Position numbers and translations under genes: made by a program. A stretch of 64,000 nt of DNA from contig CAZWKQ010000008.1 of NCBI GenBank assembly GCA_964634005.1, positions 1 to 64,000 of the forward strand, given 5' to 3'. The notes under the pieces are model-generated. The model did not search any database and was not told the origin of the DNA. It saw nothing but the letters and a program-made list of their open reading frames with translations. Origin of the DNA: CAZWKQ01 sp964634005 (GTDB lineage: Bacteria; Bacteroidota; Bacteroidia; Bacteroidales; JACABE01). Shown in pieces: positions 16,870 through 25,869 of this stretch; position 1 is the stretch's first letter; every line of letters starts with the position of its first letter.

Positions 16870-17142
16870 CTATCAATAGTAAAATTTAGAATCAAACTTT
16901 AATAAAATCGTCGTAAAAATAACAAATTGTACTTCATTTTGATTGATTTTTTTTTTTAAATTGTAGAGTATATGCTGAAATAATAAAATCTGAGAATTTA
17001 ATAAATAATATGCTTGTTTTAAAAGCTATTCTAAAAAAATAAAAAGAAGTTACATTTTATTTTTCAATTCAAAAAAAATCATAAGCATTTAGTTTTGTAG
17101 CAAAAGATTTATATTCAGATAGATAAATTTGGTCAGAATTAG
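16870..17142. other. AT-rich intergenic region
   Basis: This is the leader side of the Nramp gene and the 3' side of a doubtful small gene. A plus-strand TAGTTTTG (17090-17097) matches the -7 consensus but has no plausible plus-strand gene just downstream. Nothing else could be named. Confidence 0.4.
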
Positions 17143-17385
17143 TTAATTATAATTAATCAATTCTGTATCTCCTGTATTTTTGTTTTCTCTTATACGGAAA
17201 AAATAAGGTGTAAAAAGAATATTGCCACTTTCAGTATCAGGTTTTGAAATTATTTCCGAATTTTCGCAATTTTCAATAATACTGCTTTTTTCAAAATTAG
17301 GAGTTTTTACAAAATCTTTATTAAGAGTACATTGTTTCATACTTACCACACCCGAAAATATCAGAATTAATACGGCTGCTCTCAT
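17143..17385 (-). CDS. Small exported protein, doubtful
   Basis: An 80-residue frame with a short hydrophobic start (MRAAVLILIFSGVVS) followed by a polar tail that reads like real protein (KDFVKTPNFEKSS). It starts just beside the promoter of the MORN lipoprotein gene on the other strand. No family is recognised and no promoter was found for it. The antisense frame on the plus strand looks less protein-like. Confidence 0.45.
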   Translation of the reverse strand: MRAAVLILIFSGVVSMKQCTLNKDFVKTPNFEKSSIIENCENSEIISKPDTESGNILFTPYFFRIRENKNTGDTELINYN

Positions 17386-17388
17386 AGT

Positions 17389-17420
17389 TTTGAATTTATA
17401 TTGTTTTTTAAATAATTTTG
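17389..17420 (+). promoter_or_regulatory. Promoter of the MORN lipoprotein gene
   Basis: TTTG (17389-17392), a 20-bp spacer and TAATTTTG (17413-17420) match the Bacteroidota consensus 38 bp before the ATG at 17459. Confidence 0.7.
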
Positions 17421-17458
17421 CTTTTCATACGACGTTTAAATAAATCAAATTGTTACAA

Positions 17459-18076
17459 ATGTACAGAATAAAAAATTATTTCTTCTCATTTTTATTGCTT
17501 TTAATATTTGTATCGTGCAGCAGAACAAAAATTTCGTACAGAGAAGACGGAAGTAAAATTTCGGAAATTGAATATTTGTTTGGCAAAGAAAACGGAAAAG
17601 CACAGTGGTGGTACGAAAGCGGGCGATTATTGATGAAAGCTGAGTATAAAAACGGTAAACTCAACGGTAATTTAATTAGATGGTATCCTAATGGAAACAA
17701 AGAGGTTGAGAGCAACTATACAATAGGAAAAAAAAATGGAATTGAACGTAAATGGGACGATAAGGGCAATTTAATTTCGGAAATAACTTACCTGAACGAT
17801 ACTTTAAACGGAAGTTACAAAGTATGGCACGAAAATGGTCAATTGAAACTAAATGCTTATTATAAAAACGGCAATTATGACAGTATTTGGGAATCGTTTA
17901 ATGAACGCGGGTTTATGGTTGGAAAAGCGATTTTCAAAAACGGCAACGGAAAAGAGCAAGTATTCGATTTGATGGGAAATGTTGTAAGTGAAATTATTTT
18001 TGAAAAAAACACTAAGATTAAAAAAGTATCGTATTTGCCCGATGGGAAAATAGTTACTGAAGATTTATTAAAATAA
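17459..18076 (+). CDS. MORN-repeat lipoprotein (YwqK-like)
   Basis: A lipoprotein signal (FLLLLIFVSC) is followed by six or so MORN_2-type repeats of about 23 residues with the pattern WYESGRLLMKAEYKNGKLNG. Such proteins are often annotated as YwqK-family antitoxins, but the signal peptide and lack of a toxin partner argue for a cell-envelope protein here. I chose the ATG at 17459; a TTG at 17450 only adds three residues. The function is unknown. Confidence 0.85.
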   Translation: MYRIKNYFFSFLLLLIFVSCSRTKISYREDGSKISEIEYLFGKENGKAQWWYESGRLLMKAEYKNGKLNGNLIRWYPNGNKEVESNYTIGKKNGIERKWDDKGNLISEITYLNDTLNGSYKVWHENGQLKLNAYYKNGNYDSIWESFNERGFMVGKAIFKNGNGKEQVFDLMGNVVSEIIFEKNTKIKKVSYLPDGKIVTEDLLK

Positions 18077-18106
18077 AAAAGCCCTGAAATTTGATTCAGA
18101 GCTTTT
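18077..18106. terminator. Bidirectional terminator, MORN gene / tRNA-Arg
   Basis: The arms AAAAGCCCTGAA (18077-18088) and TTCAGAGCTTTT (18095-18106) pair with one mismatch, with T-runs on both strands, between a gene and a convergent tRNA. Confidence 0.75.
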
Positions 18107-18112
18107 AATATG

Positions 18113-18186
18113 TGACTCCGACAGGATTCAAACCTGTAACCTTCTGATCCGTAGTCAGATGCGCTATTCAGTTACGCCACGGAGCC
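18113..18186 (-). tRNA. tRNA-Arg (anticodon ACG)
   Basis: On the minus strand the acceptor arms GGCTCCG and CGGAGTC pair with one G-T, and the stem TCTGA/TCAGA encloses loop CTACGGA with anticodon ACG. The T-arm is ACAGG-TTTGAAT-CCTGT. A34 is normally deaminated to inosine by TadA. CCA is not encoded. Confidence 0.95.
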
Positions 18187-18197
18187 TTTTTGTTTTG

Positions 18198-18227
18198 CAA
18201 AATTAAATAAAATTGTTTTAACTGCAA
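18198..18227 (-). promoter_or_regulatory. tRNA-Arg promoter
   Basis: On the minus strand TTG (18225-18227), a 19-bp spacer and TAATTTTG (18198-18205) precede the tRNA by 11 bp. Confidence 0.75.
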
Positions 18228-18293
18228 CATTTAAACAGCAAATTTTCGAAATTATTCCTAAGTTTGTATTTTTATTACAAATAAATTTTTTAA

Positions 18294-19199
18294 ATGCAAC
18301 TACGTTTAATATTCTGGTTTTTGGCTCTTTTTGCGAGTAATAGTTTTATTTATGCACAATATAGCTTTCATAGGGAAAAATTAAATTATTTTAATACCGA
18401 AACCAACAGAAAAAAAACTGAAAAAAATGAAGTTGACAGAAGAGGCTTGACTTTTGGCTTAAATATGGGAGTTTTTAAGGGAAGCAGCGAACAAGCCACA
18501 TATTATAACGGAAGCGATAGAAATGAAAATTCAATTAAATATTTTATAAACAATACATATTTTTACAACGAAATTAAGCAGAGACTAAATCAGAGAGATT
18601 TTACATTGTATTCCGTGCCTTCATCAATGTCGTACGATATGTCGATGATGATAGGATTTTATGCAAGATATAATTATAATAATACTACCGGTATCTTTGT
18701 TCAGTTCAATTTTTCTAAACTAAATACACAGAACCAGTTTGCTTTAAAGGTTGATTCTGTTACTTTTACTTCCGAACCTGCATTGAAATATTTCCCTGTT
18801 TATGGGCAGGAAGAAAGAACCTATATTGATTTAGGGTTATACAAAGATTTTTATTTTGGCGAAAAAACCAATTTCTGGGTCGAGGGAGGTTTTAGTTTTA
18901 ACAATACCATAGTGAAGAAGAACGGAATAATGGTAGGCGATTTGGATTTAAGTATAATAAATGTTTACGGAAACCGCCCTTATGTTCCTAATACAGGAAT
19001 GCAGCCTTACGATATAAGACAAGGCGGAATAGGCTTCGGATTTTTCGGCGGTGCCGGTTTAAACCTGAATTTTAACGAAAGCATAAGTGTTGACCCCGGT
19101 TTTCATATTTATTATCACAATTCAGCATTGATGTATTACGAAAAATTCGGGTTAAACTACAGTATTTTTGTGAGAATCATTATGAGGAATTTTTTATAA
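18294..19199 (+). CDS. Probable outer-membrane beta-barrel protein
   Basis: The 301-residue protein has a signal peptide (MQLRLIFWFLALFASNSFIYAQ) and then alternating aromatic and polar strands typical of small barrels (MMIGFYARYNYNNTTGIFVQFNFS, read in parts). It ends in a strand closing with F (IFVRIIMRNFL), the usual barrel-insertion signal pattern. I recognise no family. It is 6 bp upstream of a GNAT gene and probably co-transcribed. A possible role in the envelope is all that can be said. Confidence 0.75.
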   Translation: MQLRLIFWFLALFASNSFIYAQYSFHREKLNYFNTETNRKKTEKNEVDRRGLTFGLNMGVFKGSSEQATYYNGSDRNENSIKYFINNTYFYNEIKQRLNQRDFTLYSVPSSMSYDMSMMIGFYARYNYNNTTGIFVQFNFSKLNTQNQFALKVDSVTFTSEPALKYFPVYGQEERTYIDLGLYKDFYFGEKTNFWVEGGFSFNNTIVKKNGIMVGDLDLSIINVYGNRPYVPNTGMQPYDIRQGGIGFGFFGGAGLNLNFNESISVDPGFHIYYHNSALMYYEKFGLNYSIFVRIIMRNFL

Positions 19200-19205
19200 T
19201 AAATT

Positions 19206-19751
19206 ATGAAAATTGAACTGAAGCCTATAACAGCTCATAATGAATTGATTTTAATTAAAGAGATTTATGAAAAATCTTTTCCCTCGGATGAAAGAAGACA
19301 TTTTGAAAACTTAACCCATCAACTGAAAAATAAACTGTTTTATCCAAATTTTATTTTGTCAGACGGAAATATTTCGGGTTTGTTTTTTTATTGGGATTTT
19401 AAAGAGTTTAGGTATTTAGAGCATTTTGCAGTCGATGAAAAATTAAGAGGCAATGGTATAGGTCGTAAAGTTATGATTGATTTTATTGATAAAAGTCAAT
19501 ATTCTGTTTTATTGGAGGCAGAAAAGCCCGAAAGCGAATTATCAATAAAAAGGCTTAGATTTTATACCGGTTTAGGGTTTGATGTAGTTGATTATAAATA
19601 TGTTCAGCCTCCTTATGAGAAAGGGAAAAATCCTGTTGAGATGTATTTGTTATCAACTCCAAAAATTAATGATACTTTGCGATTATCGGATTTTGTAGGT
19701 AAAATATATCAAAATGTATATAATTACAAAGATTACAGGATGGATAATTAA
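19206..19751 (+). CDS. GNAT family N-acetyltransferase
   Basis: This is a 181-residue acetyl-CoA-dependent acetyltransferase. The acetyl-CoA loop is in AVDEKLRGNGIGRKVM (RGNGIG), and the following IKRLRFYTGLGFDVV matches the C-terminal strand of the fold. The substrate cannot be read. It overlaps the end of the convergent lectin gene by 4 bp. Confidence 0.85.
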   Translation: MKIELKPITAHNELILIKEIYEKSFPSDERRHFENLTHQLKNKLFYPNFILSDGNISGLFFYWDFKEFRYLEHFAVDEKLRGNGIGRKVMIDFIDKSQYSVLLEAEKPESELSIKRLRFYTGLGFDVVDYKYVQPPYEKGKNPVEMYLLSTPKINDTLRLSDFVGKIYQNVYNYKDYRMDN

Positions 19752-20875
19752 TTGCCCGAAAATACTTTTTTAAAATTTTGCCATCCGCCTATACCAACAT
19801 TTTCAGGGCCTAATAAACCCGATGTTCCGTTTTCGTAGCCTATATGTTTTAACCACTGTAGATTTCCGTCAGTAGTTATAGCGTAAATAATTCCTCTGCC
19901 TGCTGCAAAAACATCTTTAGGGTTATTCCACCCGCCGATTCCTATTTTTATTGCGGCAGTCATTTCAACAGTTCCGGTTTCATAGCCTATATGTTTGTAC
20001 CAGAATAAATTACCATCGTTTGAAATAGCGTAAATAATTCCGGGTCCTCCTGAAAAAACACTTTTATAATTTTGCCATCCGCCTATTCCTATTGTTTTGG
20101 GAGCAGTTATGTCGGTATTTCCGACAAGGTATCCGTTGTGTCTGTACCATATAAGGTTGCCATCGTTATTTATGGCATATAAAACACCTTTACCACCGGA
20201 GAAAACAGTTTTGAAATTTTGCCATCCGCCTGTACCTATTTGTTTAGGCCCATCCATTGAAGTTGTTCCTGTTGGAAACCCGTAATGCCTGTACCAGAAA
20301 AGGTTGCCATCGGCCGAAATGCCGTAAAGTATCCCATTTCCGCCCGAAAAAACCGATTTATAGTTTTGCCAACCGCCAGAACCTATCTGTTTTGGTGTTT
20401 CCATATCGGGAGTGCCTGTCTGATAGCCGTTATGTTTGTACCATATAAGATTGCCAGTAGTTGTTATTGCATACAGAATAGGGGAGTTTAAAGTTGTGAA
20501 AGTAGTATCTCTGCTGTAAAATATTCCGTTATCGTTTATTGCTTTTAAACGGTAGTGATAAATGGTATTTTGGTCGAGCGAATTTAATGTAGTCGAAACA
20601 GTTAAGGTGCTATCCCCGTTAACATTGTTTAATTTAATACTTTGACCGTAGCTTGTTGAAGTGCCGTATTCGAAAAAAAGCTGTGTAGTGAGGTTTCCGG
20701 GTTTTACTTCAGCATATACTACAGCACTTTGAAATGTTATATCCGATGCTCCCTTTATTGTTATTACAGTGGAGCTTGGCTTAGGTTGGTCAATAGGTTT
20801 TACCGGTTCTACTTTTGAACATGAGATAAAAAAAGGTATTAAAAATATTATAAAATAATAGACTTGCTTATTCAT
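19748..20875 (-). CDS. Tachylectin-2-like beta-propeller lipoprotein
   Basis: The protein has a lipoprotein signal (lipobox FISC, C19), a fibronectin-III-like domain at about 36-128, and five tandem repeats of about 49 residues from 133 to the end. Each repeat reads YAI--DGNL-WY-H-GY-TG followed by IG-GGWQN-K-VFSGG. This is the pattern of the five-bladed tachylectin-2 propeller, which binds N-acetylglucosamine in horseshoe crab. A surface lectin that binds glycans is the likely role; the sugar is inferred. It is monocistronic. Confidence 0.88.
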   Translation of the reverse strand: MNKQVYYFIIFLIPFFISCSKVEPVKPIDQPKPSSTVITIKGASDITFQSAVVYAEVKPGNLTTQLFFEYGTSTSYGQSIKLNNVNGDSTLTVSTTLNSLDQNTIYHYRLKAINDNGIFYSRDTTFTTLNSPILYAITTTGNLIWYKHNGYQTGTPDMETPKQIGSGGWQNYKSVFSGGNGILYGISADGNLFWYRHYGFPTGTTSMDGPKQIGTGGWQNFKTVFSGGKGVLYAINNDGNLIWYRHNGYLVGNTDITAPKTIGIGGWQNYKSVFSGGPGIIYAISNDGNLFWYKHIGYETGTVEMTAAIKIGIGGWNNPKDVFAAGRGIIYAITTDGNLQWLKHIGYENGTSGLLGPENVGIGGWQNFKKVFSGN

Positions 20876-21065
20876 ATTAAAAGGATAATGCCTTGAATAT
20901 TTAATTATTATATAGCAAAAATAGTGATTTTAATTTAAACATTTAAAAATGATTTGATTAATTTTTTTTTAACTTTAATAAAATCAATCTCTTTAAACTG
21001 ATTGTGACTGTTAATGAAAAATTGCGATAAAGTAATATCTTTGCAATAATAAATTAAAAGATATA
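20876..21065. promoter_or_regulatory. tex upstream region with -7 element
   Basis: TATCTTTG at 21036-21043 matches the -7 consensus 23 bp before the tex ATG. No -33 TTTG was found at normal spacing. The same gap holds the divergent leader of the lectin gene. Confidence 0.45.
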
Positions 21066-23195
21066 ATGCTTGATAATCATTTAGGAATAATTAGCAAAGA
21101 ATTGAATATTTCGTTCTGGCAAGTTCAAAACACAGTAGAGATGCTTGATGGTGGTGCTAGTGTTCCTTTTCTTGCCCGTTATAGGAAAGAAGCTACAGGA
21201 GGACTTGATGAACTGCAGATTACTGCCATAAGAAACAGGATTAATCAACTAAGAGAATTGGAAAAGAGAAGGCAGGCAATAATAAACTCTATTGAGGAAC
21301 AGGGTAAGATGACCGATGAGTTAATGAAATCAATTAATTCTGCAATGCAAATGGCAGAGCTTGAGGATATATATCTTCCCTATCGTCCAAAAAAGAAAAC
21401 ACGTGCAAGCATTGCCATCGAAAAAGGTTTGGAGCCATTGGCAAAAATTATAATGACGCAGCAAAATATCAATATAACTGAAAAGGCAAAAACTTTCATC
21501 AATAATGAAAAAGGTATAACGTCGGTAGAAGATGCTCTTTCTGGAGCCAGAGATATTATTGCCGAATGGATAAATGAAAATCAAAAGGCAAGAGAAAGAA
21601 TAAGATATTTGTTTAACAGAGAAGCAAAAATATATTCAAAAGTAGCTAAAGGCAAAGAAGCCGACGGGAGGAAATATGAAAATTATTACGAATGGGAGGA
21701 AAATTTGCTGCGTTCGCCGTCACACCGAATACTTGCAATGTACAGGGGCGAGAACGAAGGATTTCTTAAGTTAAAAATATTGCCTGACGAAGAAAAAGCA
21801 ATTGAAATACTGAATAGAATTTTTTTGAAATCGGATAACGAAAGTTCAAAGCAGGTTTCATTAGCAATAAAAGACTCTTATAAAAGATTGTTGGCTCCTT
21901 CTATGGAGACCGAAATGCGAAATTTGGTAAAGGAGAAAGCGGATAATGAAGCCATAAAAGTATTTGCCGAGAATTTAAGGCAACTATTAATGGCACCACC
22001 ATTGGGGCAGAAAAATATACTTGCAATCGATCCCGGATTCAGAACGGGATGTAAAATTGTATGTCTCGACAAACACGGCAATTTGCTTCACAATGAAACA
22101 ATATATCCGCACCCGCCCGAAAATGAAATAAAACAGTCGATTAACAAGATACTTTCGCTTGTAAGTGCCTATAAAATTGAAGTTATTGCTATAGGCAACG
22201 GTACAGCCGGAAGAGAAACCGAAAATTTTATAAAACGTATTCATTTTCCTAAAGAAATTATGGCAGTAATGGTCAATGAAAGCGGAGCTTCGGTTTATTC
22301 TGCTTCGGCTATTGCAAGAGAAGAATTTCCCGATTATGATGTTACCGTAAGGGGTGCGGTATCTATCGGCAGAAGGCTGATGGATCCTTTGGCAGAACTC
22401 GTTAAAATTGACCCAAAATCAATAGGTGTAGGACAGTATCAGCACGATGTCGATCAAAAAGCACTTCAGCAAAGCCTTGAGGATGTAGTAGTAAGTTGTG
22501 TTAACAATGTTGGTGTAGAGGTAAATACTGCAAGTAAGCAACTGCTTGCTTATGTTTCGGGAGTAGGAGAGAGCCTTGCAGGCAATATAGTTAGTTACAG
22601 AGAAAAAAACGGTGCATTCAGCTCGAGAGAAGAATTAAAAAAGGTGCCGCGATTCGGTGAAAAAGCTTTTGAACAAGCTGCCGGTTTTATCAGAATAAGA
22701 AACACCGAAAACCCTCTCGATAATAGTGCTGTTCATCCCGAAAGCTATCATATAGTTTATAAAATGGCAAAATCTTTGAATGCAGATGTTAAAGATCTTA
22801 TTGCTAATTCGGATTTAAGAAAAAAAATCAACCTCCAAGACTTTGTTTCCGAAAATGTAGGTTTACCAACTCTCGAAGATATAATGAAAGAGCTGGAAAA
22901 ACCGGGACGTGATCCCAGAACAAAATTCGATTTTTTTGAATTCGATAAAAACGTTAACACTATAGAAGACTTAAAGCCCGGCATGGTTCTACCCGGAATT
23001 ATTACTAATATAACTGCTTTCGGTGCTTTTGTCGATATTGGTGTTCATCAGGACGGACTTATTCATATTAGTCAGATGGCCGATAAATTTATAAAAGACC
23101 CTAACGATATAGTTAAACTTAATCAAAAAGTTGAAGTGAAAATTCTTGAAGTAGATATTATAAGAAAACGTATTCAGCTTTCGTTAAAAAAATAA
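21066..23195 (+). CDS. tex: Tex-type RNA-binding protein
   Basis: Tex is a conserved cytosolic nucleic-acid-binding protein linked to transcription. The 709 residues give the normal architecture: an N-terminal helical region (GGASVPFLARYRKEATGG), a YqgF/RNase-H-like domain (AIDPGFRTGCK), helix-hairpin-helix repeats (LLAYVSGVGESLAGNIV) and a C-terminal S1 domain from about 637 (GMVLPGIITNITAFGAFVDIG). The segment EEFPDYDVTVRGAVSIGRRLMDPLAEL is a hallmark in families of this type. It is followed by a barrel gene after 17 bp. Confidence 0.95.
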   Translation: MLDNHLGIISKELNISFWQVQNTVEMLDGGASVPFLARYRKEATGGLDELQITAIRNRINQLRELEKRRQAIINSIEEQGKMTDELMKSINSAMQMAELEDIYLPYRPKKKTRASIAIEKGLEPLAKIIMTQQNINITEKAKTFINNEKGITSVEDALSGARDIIAEWINENQKARERIRYLFNREAKIYSKVAKGKEADGRKYENYYEWEENLLRSPSHRILAMYRGENEGFLKLKILPDEEKAIEILNRIFLKSDNESSKQVSLAIKDSYKRLLAPSMETEMRNLVKEKADNEAIKVFAENLRQLLMAPPLGQKNILAIDPGFRTGCKIVCLDKHGNLLHNETIYPHPPENEIKQSINKILSLVSAYKIEVIAIGNGTAGRETENFIKRIHFPKEIMAVMVNESGASVYSASAIAREEFPDYDVTVRGAVSIGRRLMDPLAELVKIDPKSIGVGQYQHDVDQKALQQSLEDVVVSCVNNVGVEVNTASKQLLAYVSGVGESLAGNIVSYREKNGAFSSREELKKVPRFGEKAFEQAAGFIRIRNTENPLDNSAVHPESYHIVYKMAKSLNADVKDLIANSDLRKKINLQDFVSENVGLPTLEDIMKELEKPGRDPRTKFDFFEFDKNVNTIEDLKPGMVLPGIITNITAFGAFVDIGVHQDGLIHISQMADKFIKDPNDIVKLNQKVEVKILEVDIIRKRIQLSLKK

Positions 23196-23212
23196 TTAAT
23201 CAAGTTTATAAA

Positions 23213-23884
23213 ATGATGAAAATCAGAATTATTTCGATATCAATACTTTTGTTTCTGTTATGTTCAAATATTACTTTTGCACAGCGAATAAAAGGTCAGA
23301 TTATTGGAGGTATAAATGCCACTCAGATCGATGGTGACGAGGTTTATGGTTACCATAAATTCGGATTAAACCTTGGGGTAGGGGCGATATTGCCTTTCAA
23401 TAATAAAAGATGGTCACTGAGTGTTGAAACTATATTTAATCAGAAGGGAGCATATCAAAACGAATCGCCCGAATTGGATACATTGCCAAAACCTTATTAC
23501 AACATTCGTATCAACTATCTTGAAGTGCCTGTATTAATTCATTTTGAAGACAAGCAAACCATTACTTTCGGCTTGGGATTTTCATGGGGACGTACAGTTG
23601 GTATCGAAGAAATTGAACACGGAAGAAAAATTGAAACCACAACTTTAGCAGGTCCTTATAAAAGAGATGATGTAAATTTTCTTGCCGATTTACGTTTTAG
23701 GTTATATGGTAAACTAAAATTTAATTTTCGCTATGCATATACTGTTTTTCCGATTAGAACAAGAATTTTTACCAATAGTATCGGGCAAACATGGGAAAGA
23801 ACGCAATATAACAGTTTGCTGACATTCAGGTTGATATATGTTTTTAATGAAGCACCTGATAAAGGGCAAAAAAAAGTTGAATAA
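23213..23884 (+). CDS. Outer-membrane beta-barrel protein (porin-like)
   Basis: This 223-residue protein has a signal peptide (ISILLFLLCSNITFAQ) and the pattern of the small Bacteroidota barrel family PF13568: GGINATQIDGD, FGLNLGVGAIL, WSLSVETIFNQKG, YLEVPVLIHF. Such barrels sit in the outer membrane and have no known specific function. It starts at 23213 or at the second Met at 23216. It lies between tex and coaD, with 11 bp to coaD. Confidence 0.85.
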   Translation: MMKIRIISISILLFLLCSNITFAQRIKGQIIGGINATQIDGDEVYGYHKFGLNLGVGAILPFNNKRWSLSVETIFNQKGAYQNESPELDTLPKPYYNIRINYLEVPVLIHFEDKQTITFGLGFSWGRTVGIEEIEHGRKIETTTLAGPYKRDDVNFLADLRFRLYGKLKFNFRYAYTVFPIRTRIFTNSIGQTWERTQYNSLLTFRLIYVFNEAPDKGQKKVE

Positions 23885-23895
23885 AGTTGTAAATT

Positions 23896-24357
23896 ATGAA
23901 AATAGCAGTGTTTCCGGGTTCATTCGACCCTATTACAGTCGGTCATGAGTCAATAATAAAAAGGGCAATCCCCATATTCGACAAAATTATTGTTGCTATA
24001 GGCAAAAACGTTGATAAAACTTCATTTTTCCCAATCGAAAAGCGATTAATGTGGATTAAAGAGGTTTTTAAAGATTATCCGAGTATAGAAGTGTGCGAAT
24101 ATAGCGGTTTGACAATAGATTTTTGTAAAAGCAAAGGAGCCCGATATATTCTTAGGGGATTACGTACTTCGGCCGATTTTGAGTTTGAACGTAAAGTAGG
24201 TCAAATAAATAAACAGATGTATGCCGACATCGAGACAGTTTTTCTGTTAACCCTCCCTGAGCATACATCTCTGTCATCTTCAATTGTAAGAGATATTGTA
24301 CGCAATGGCGGTGATGCAAGGCCTTTTGTTCCTTGCTGTGTGGATTTGAAACGCTAA
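23896..24357 (+). CDS. coaD: Phosphopantetheine adenylyltransferase
   Basis: CoaD makes dephospho-CoA from ATP and 4'-phosphopantetheine, the penultimate step of CoA synthesis. The nucleotidyltransferase motif GSFDPITVGH (8-17) and the later RGLRT and SSSIVRD motifs are intact, and the 153-residue length is normal. It ends 5 bp from the convergent lpdA stop codon. Confidence 0.96.
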   Translation: MKIAVFPGSFDPITVGHESIIKRAIPIFDKIIVAIGKNVDKTSFFPIEKRLMWIKEVFKDYPSIEVCEYSGLTIDFCKSKGARYILRGLRTSADFEFERKVGQINKQMYADIETVFLLTLPEHTSLSSSIVRDIVRNGGDARPFVPCCVDLKR

Positions 24358-24362
24358 AGAAT

Positions 24363-25754
24363 TTACAGATGAATAACCTCACCGTAAGCTGCGGCAACGG
24401 CTTCCATAACTGCTTCCGACATTGTAGGATGCGGGTGAATGGAAGAGAGTATCTCTCTGCCTGTAGTTTCTAACTTCCTTGCTACAACAGCTTCGGCTAT
24501 CATTTCAGTAACATTATCGCCTATCATGTGGCATCCGAGCCATTCGCCGTATTTGGCATCGAAAATCACTTTTACAAAGCCGTCTTTGTTGCCTCCTGCA
24601 CTTGCTTTTCCTGATGCTGTAAAAGGAAATTTCCCTACCAATATTTCGTAACCGGCTTCTTTTGCTTGCTTTTCGGTCATACCAACAGAAGCAACTTCGG
24701 GTGTGGTATAAGTACAGCCCGGAATATTACCATAATTAATAGGTTCGGGATTGTGTACGGCAATTTTCTCGACACAAACTATACCTTCGTGTGAGGCAAC
24801 ATGTGCTAATGCAGGCCCGTGAACTATATCTCCTATTGCATAATATCCTTCAACATTGGTGCGGTAGTATTCGTCAACAATAACTTTCCCTTTTTCGACT
24901 TTTATTCCGGTTTCTTCCAATCCTATGCCTTCCAGATTAGTTGTAATACCTACGGCACTTAGAACTATTTCGGCTTCTACTACTACTTCGCCTTTTTTGG
25001 TTTTTATATTTACTTTACAAAGCTCACCAGATGTATCAACACTTTCAACAGTTGACTCGGTCATTACTTTCATCCCTTGTTTTTTGAACGAACGTTCTAA
25101 TTGTTTCGACACTTCTTCATCTTCTAAAGGAACAATATTAGGCATAAATTCTACAAGTGTAACCTGCGTCCCAATTGAGTTGTAGAAGTATGCAAATTCG
25201 GAACCGATTGCCCCCGACCCGACAACTACCATTGATTTTGGTTGCTGTTTTAATGTTAATGCCTCACGATAACCGATAATTTTTTTACCGTCTTGTTTCA
25301 AATTTGGCAATTCTCTCGATCTTGCACCGGTAGCTATTATTATATGATTTGCTTTGTATTCGGTTTTTTTCCCTTCATTATCAGTTACTTCAATTATTTT
25401 GCCCGGTTTTACTTTCCCAAATCCGTTTAGAACTTCAATATTATTTTTCTTAAACAGAAATTGAATTCCTTTACTCATTCCGTCAGCAACATTTCTGCTG
25501 CGAGATACCATTTTCTCCAAGTCTGCCGAAATATTTCCCTCGATTTTAATTCCGTAATCGGCAGCATGTGATGTATAATTAAAAACTTGAGCACTTTTTA
25601 AAAGAGCTTTTGTAGGGATACAACCCCAATTAAGACAAATTCCTCCCAGCTCGGCACGTTCAACAACTGCTGTTTTAAGTCCTAACTGTGATGCTCTTAT
25701 TGCTGCCACATAACCTCCGGGGCCACTTCCTATTACAATTAAATCAAAGTTCAT
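24363..25754 (-). CDS. lpdA: Dihydrolipoyl dehydrogenase
   Basis: This FAD disulfide reductase (E3) reoxidises the lipoyl group of 2-oxoacid dehydrogenase or glycine cleavage complexes with NAD+. It shows GSGPGG (10-15), the redox pair GGICLNWGCIPTK (C40 and C45), the NAD-binding GSGAIGSEFA and the C-terminal HPHPTMSEAV with the active-site His and Glu. The 463-residue length is normal. No E1 or E2 gene is adjacent, so the complex it serves is unknown from this window. Confidence 0.96.
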   Translation of the reverse strand: MNFDLIVIGSGPGGYVAAIRASQLGLKTAVVERAELGGICLNWGCIPTKALLKSAQVFNYTSHAADYGIKIEGNISADLEKMVSRSRNVADGMSKGIQFLFKKNNIEVLNGFGKVKPGKIIEVTDNEGKKTEYKANHIIIATGARSRELPNLKQDGKKIIGYREALTLKQQPKSMVVVGSGAIGSEFAYFYNSIGTQVTLVEFMPNIVPLEDEEVSKQLERSFKKQGMKVMTESTVESVDTSGELCKVNIKTKKGEVVVEAEIVLSAVGITTNLEGIGLEETGIKVEKGKVIVDEYYRTNVEGYYAIGDIVHGPALAHVASHEGIVCVEKIAVHNPEPINYGNIPGCTYTTPEVASVGMTEKQAKEAGYEILVGKFPFTASGKASAGGNKDGFVKVIFDAKYGEWLGCHMIGDNVTEMIAEAVVARKLETTGREILSSIHPHPTMSEAVMEAVAAAYGEVIHL

Positions 25755-25869
25755 AAATCAAGAATTTTTAATTATTTGAATGTTGCGAAATTATTAAAAA
25801 AACAAAATATATTGTGAAAAGTTTTACTGTTATCGAAATATCATTTTATCTGACTATAATTAAGAAAAA

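Noticed and set aside
17090..17097. Plus-strand TAGTTTTG as a promoter
   Set aside because: No plausible plus-strand gene or RNA follows closely and no -33 box was found.
17222..17443. Plus-strand 73-codon frame
   Set aside because: Antisense to a frame with a signal-like start, and lies across the promoter of the MORN gene.
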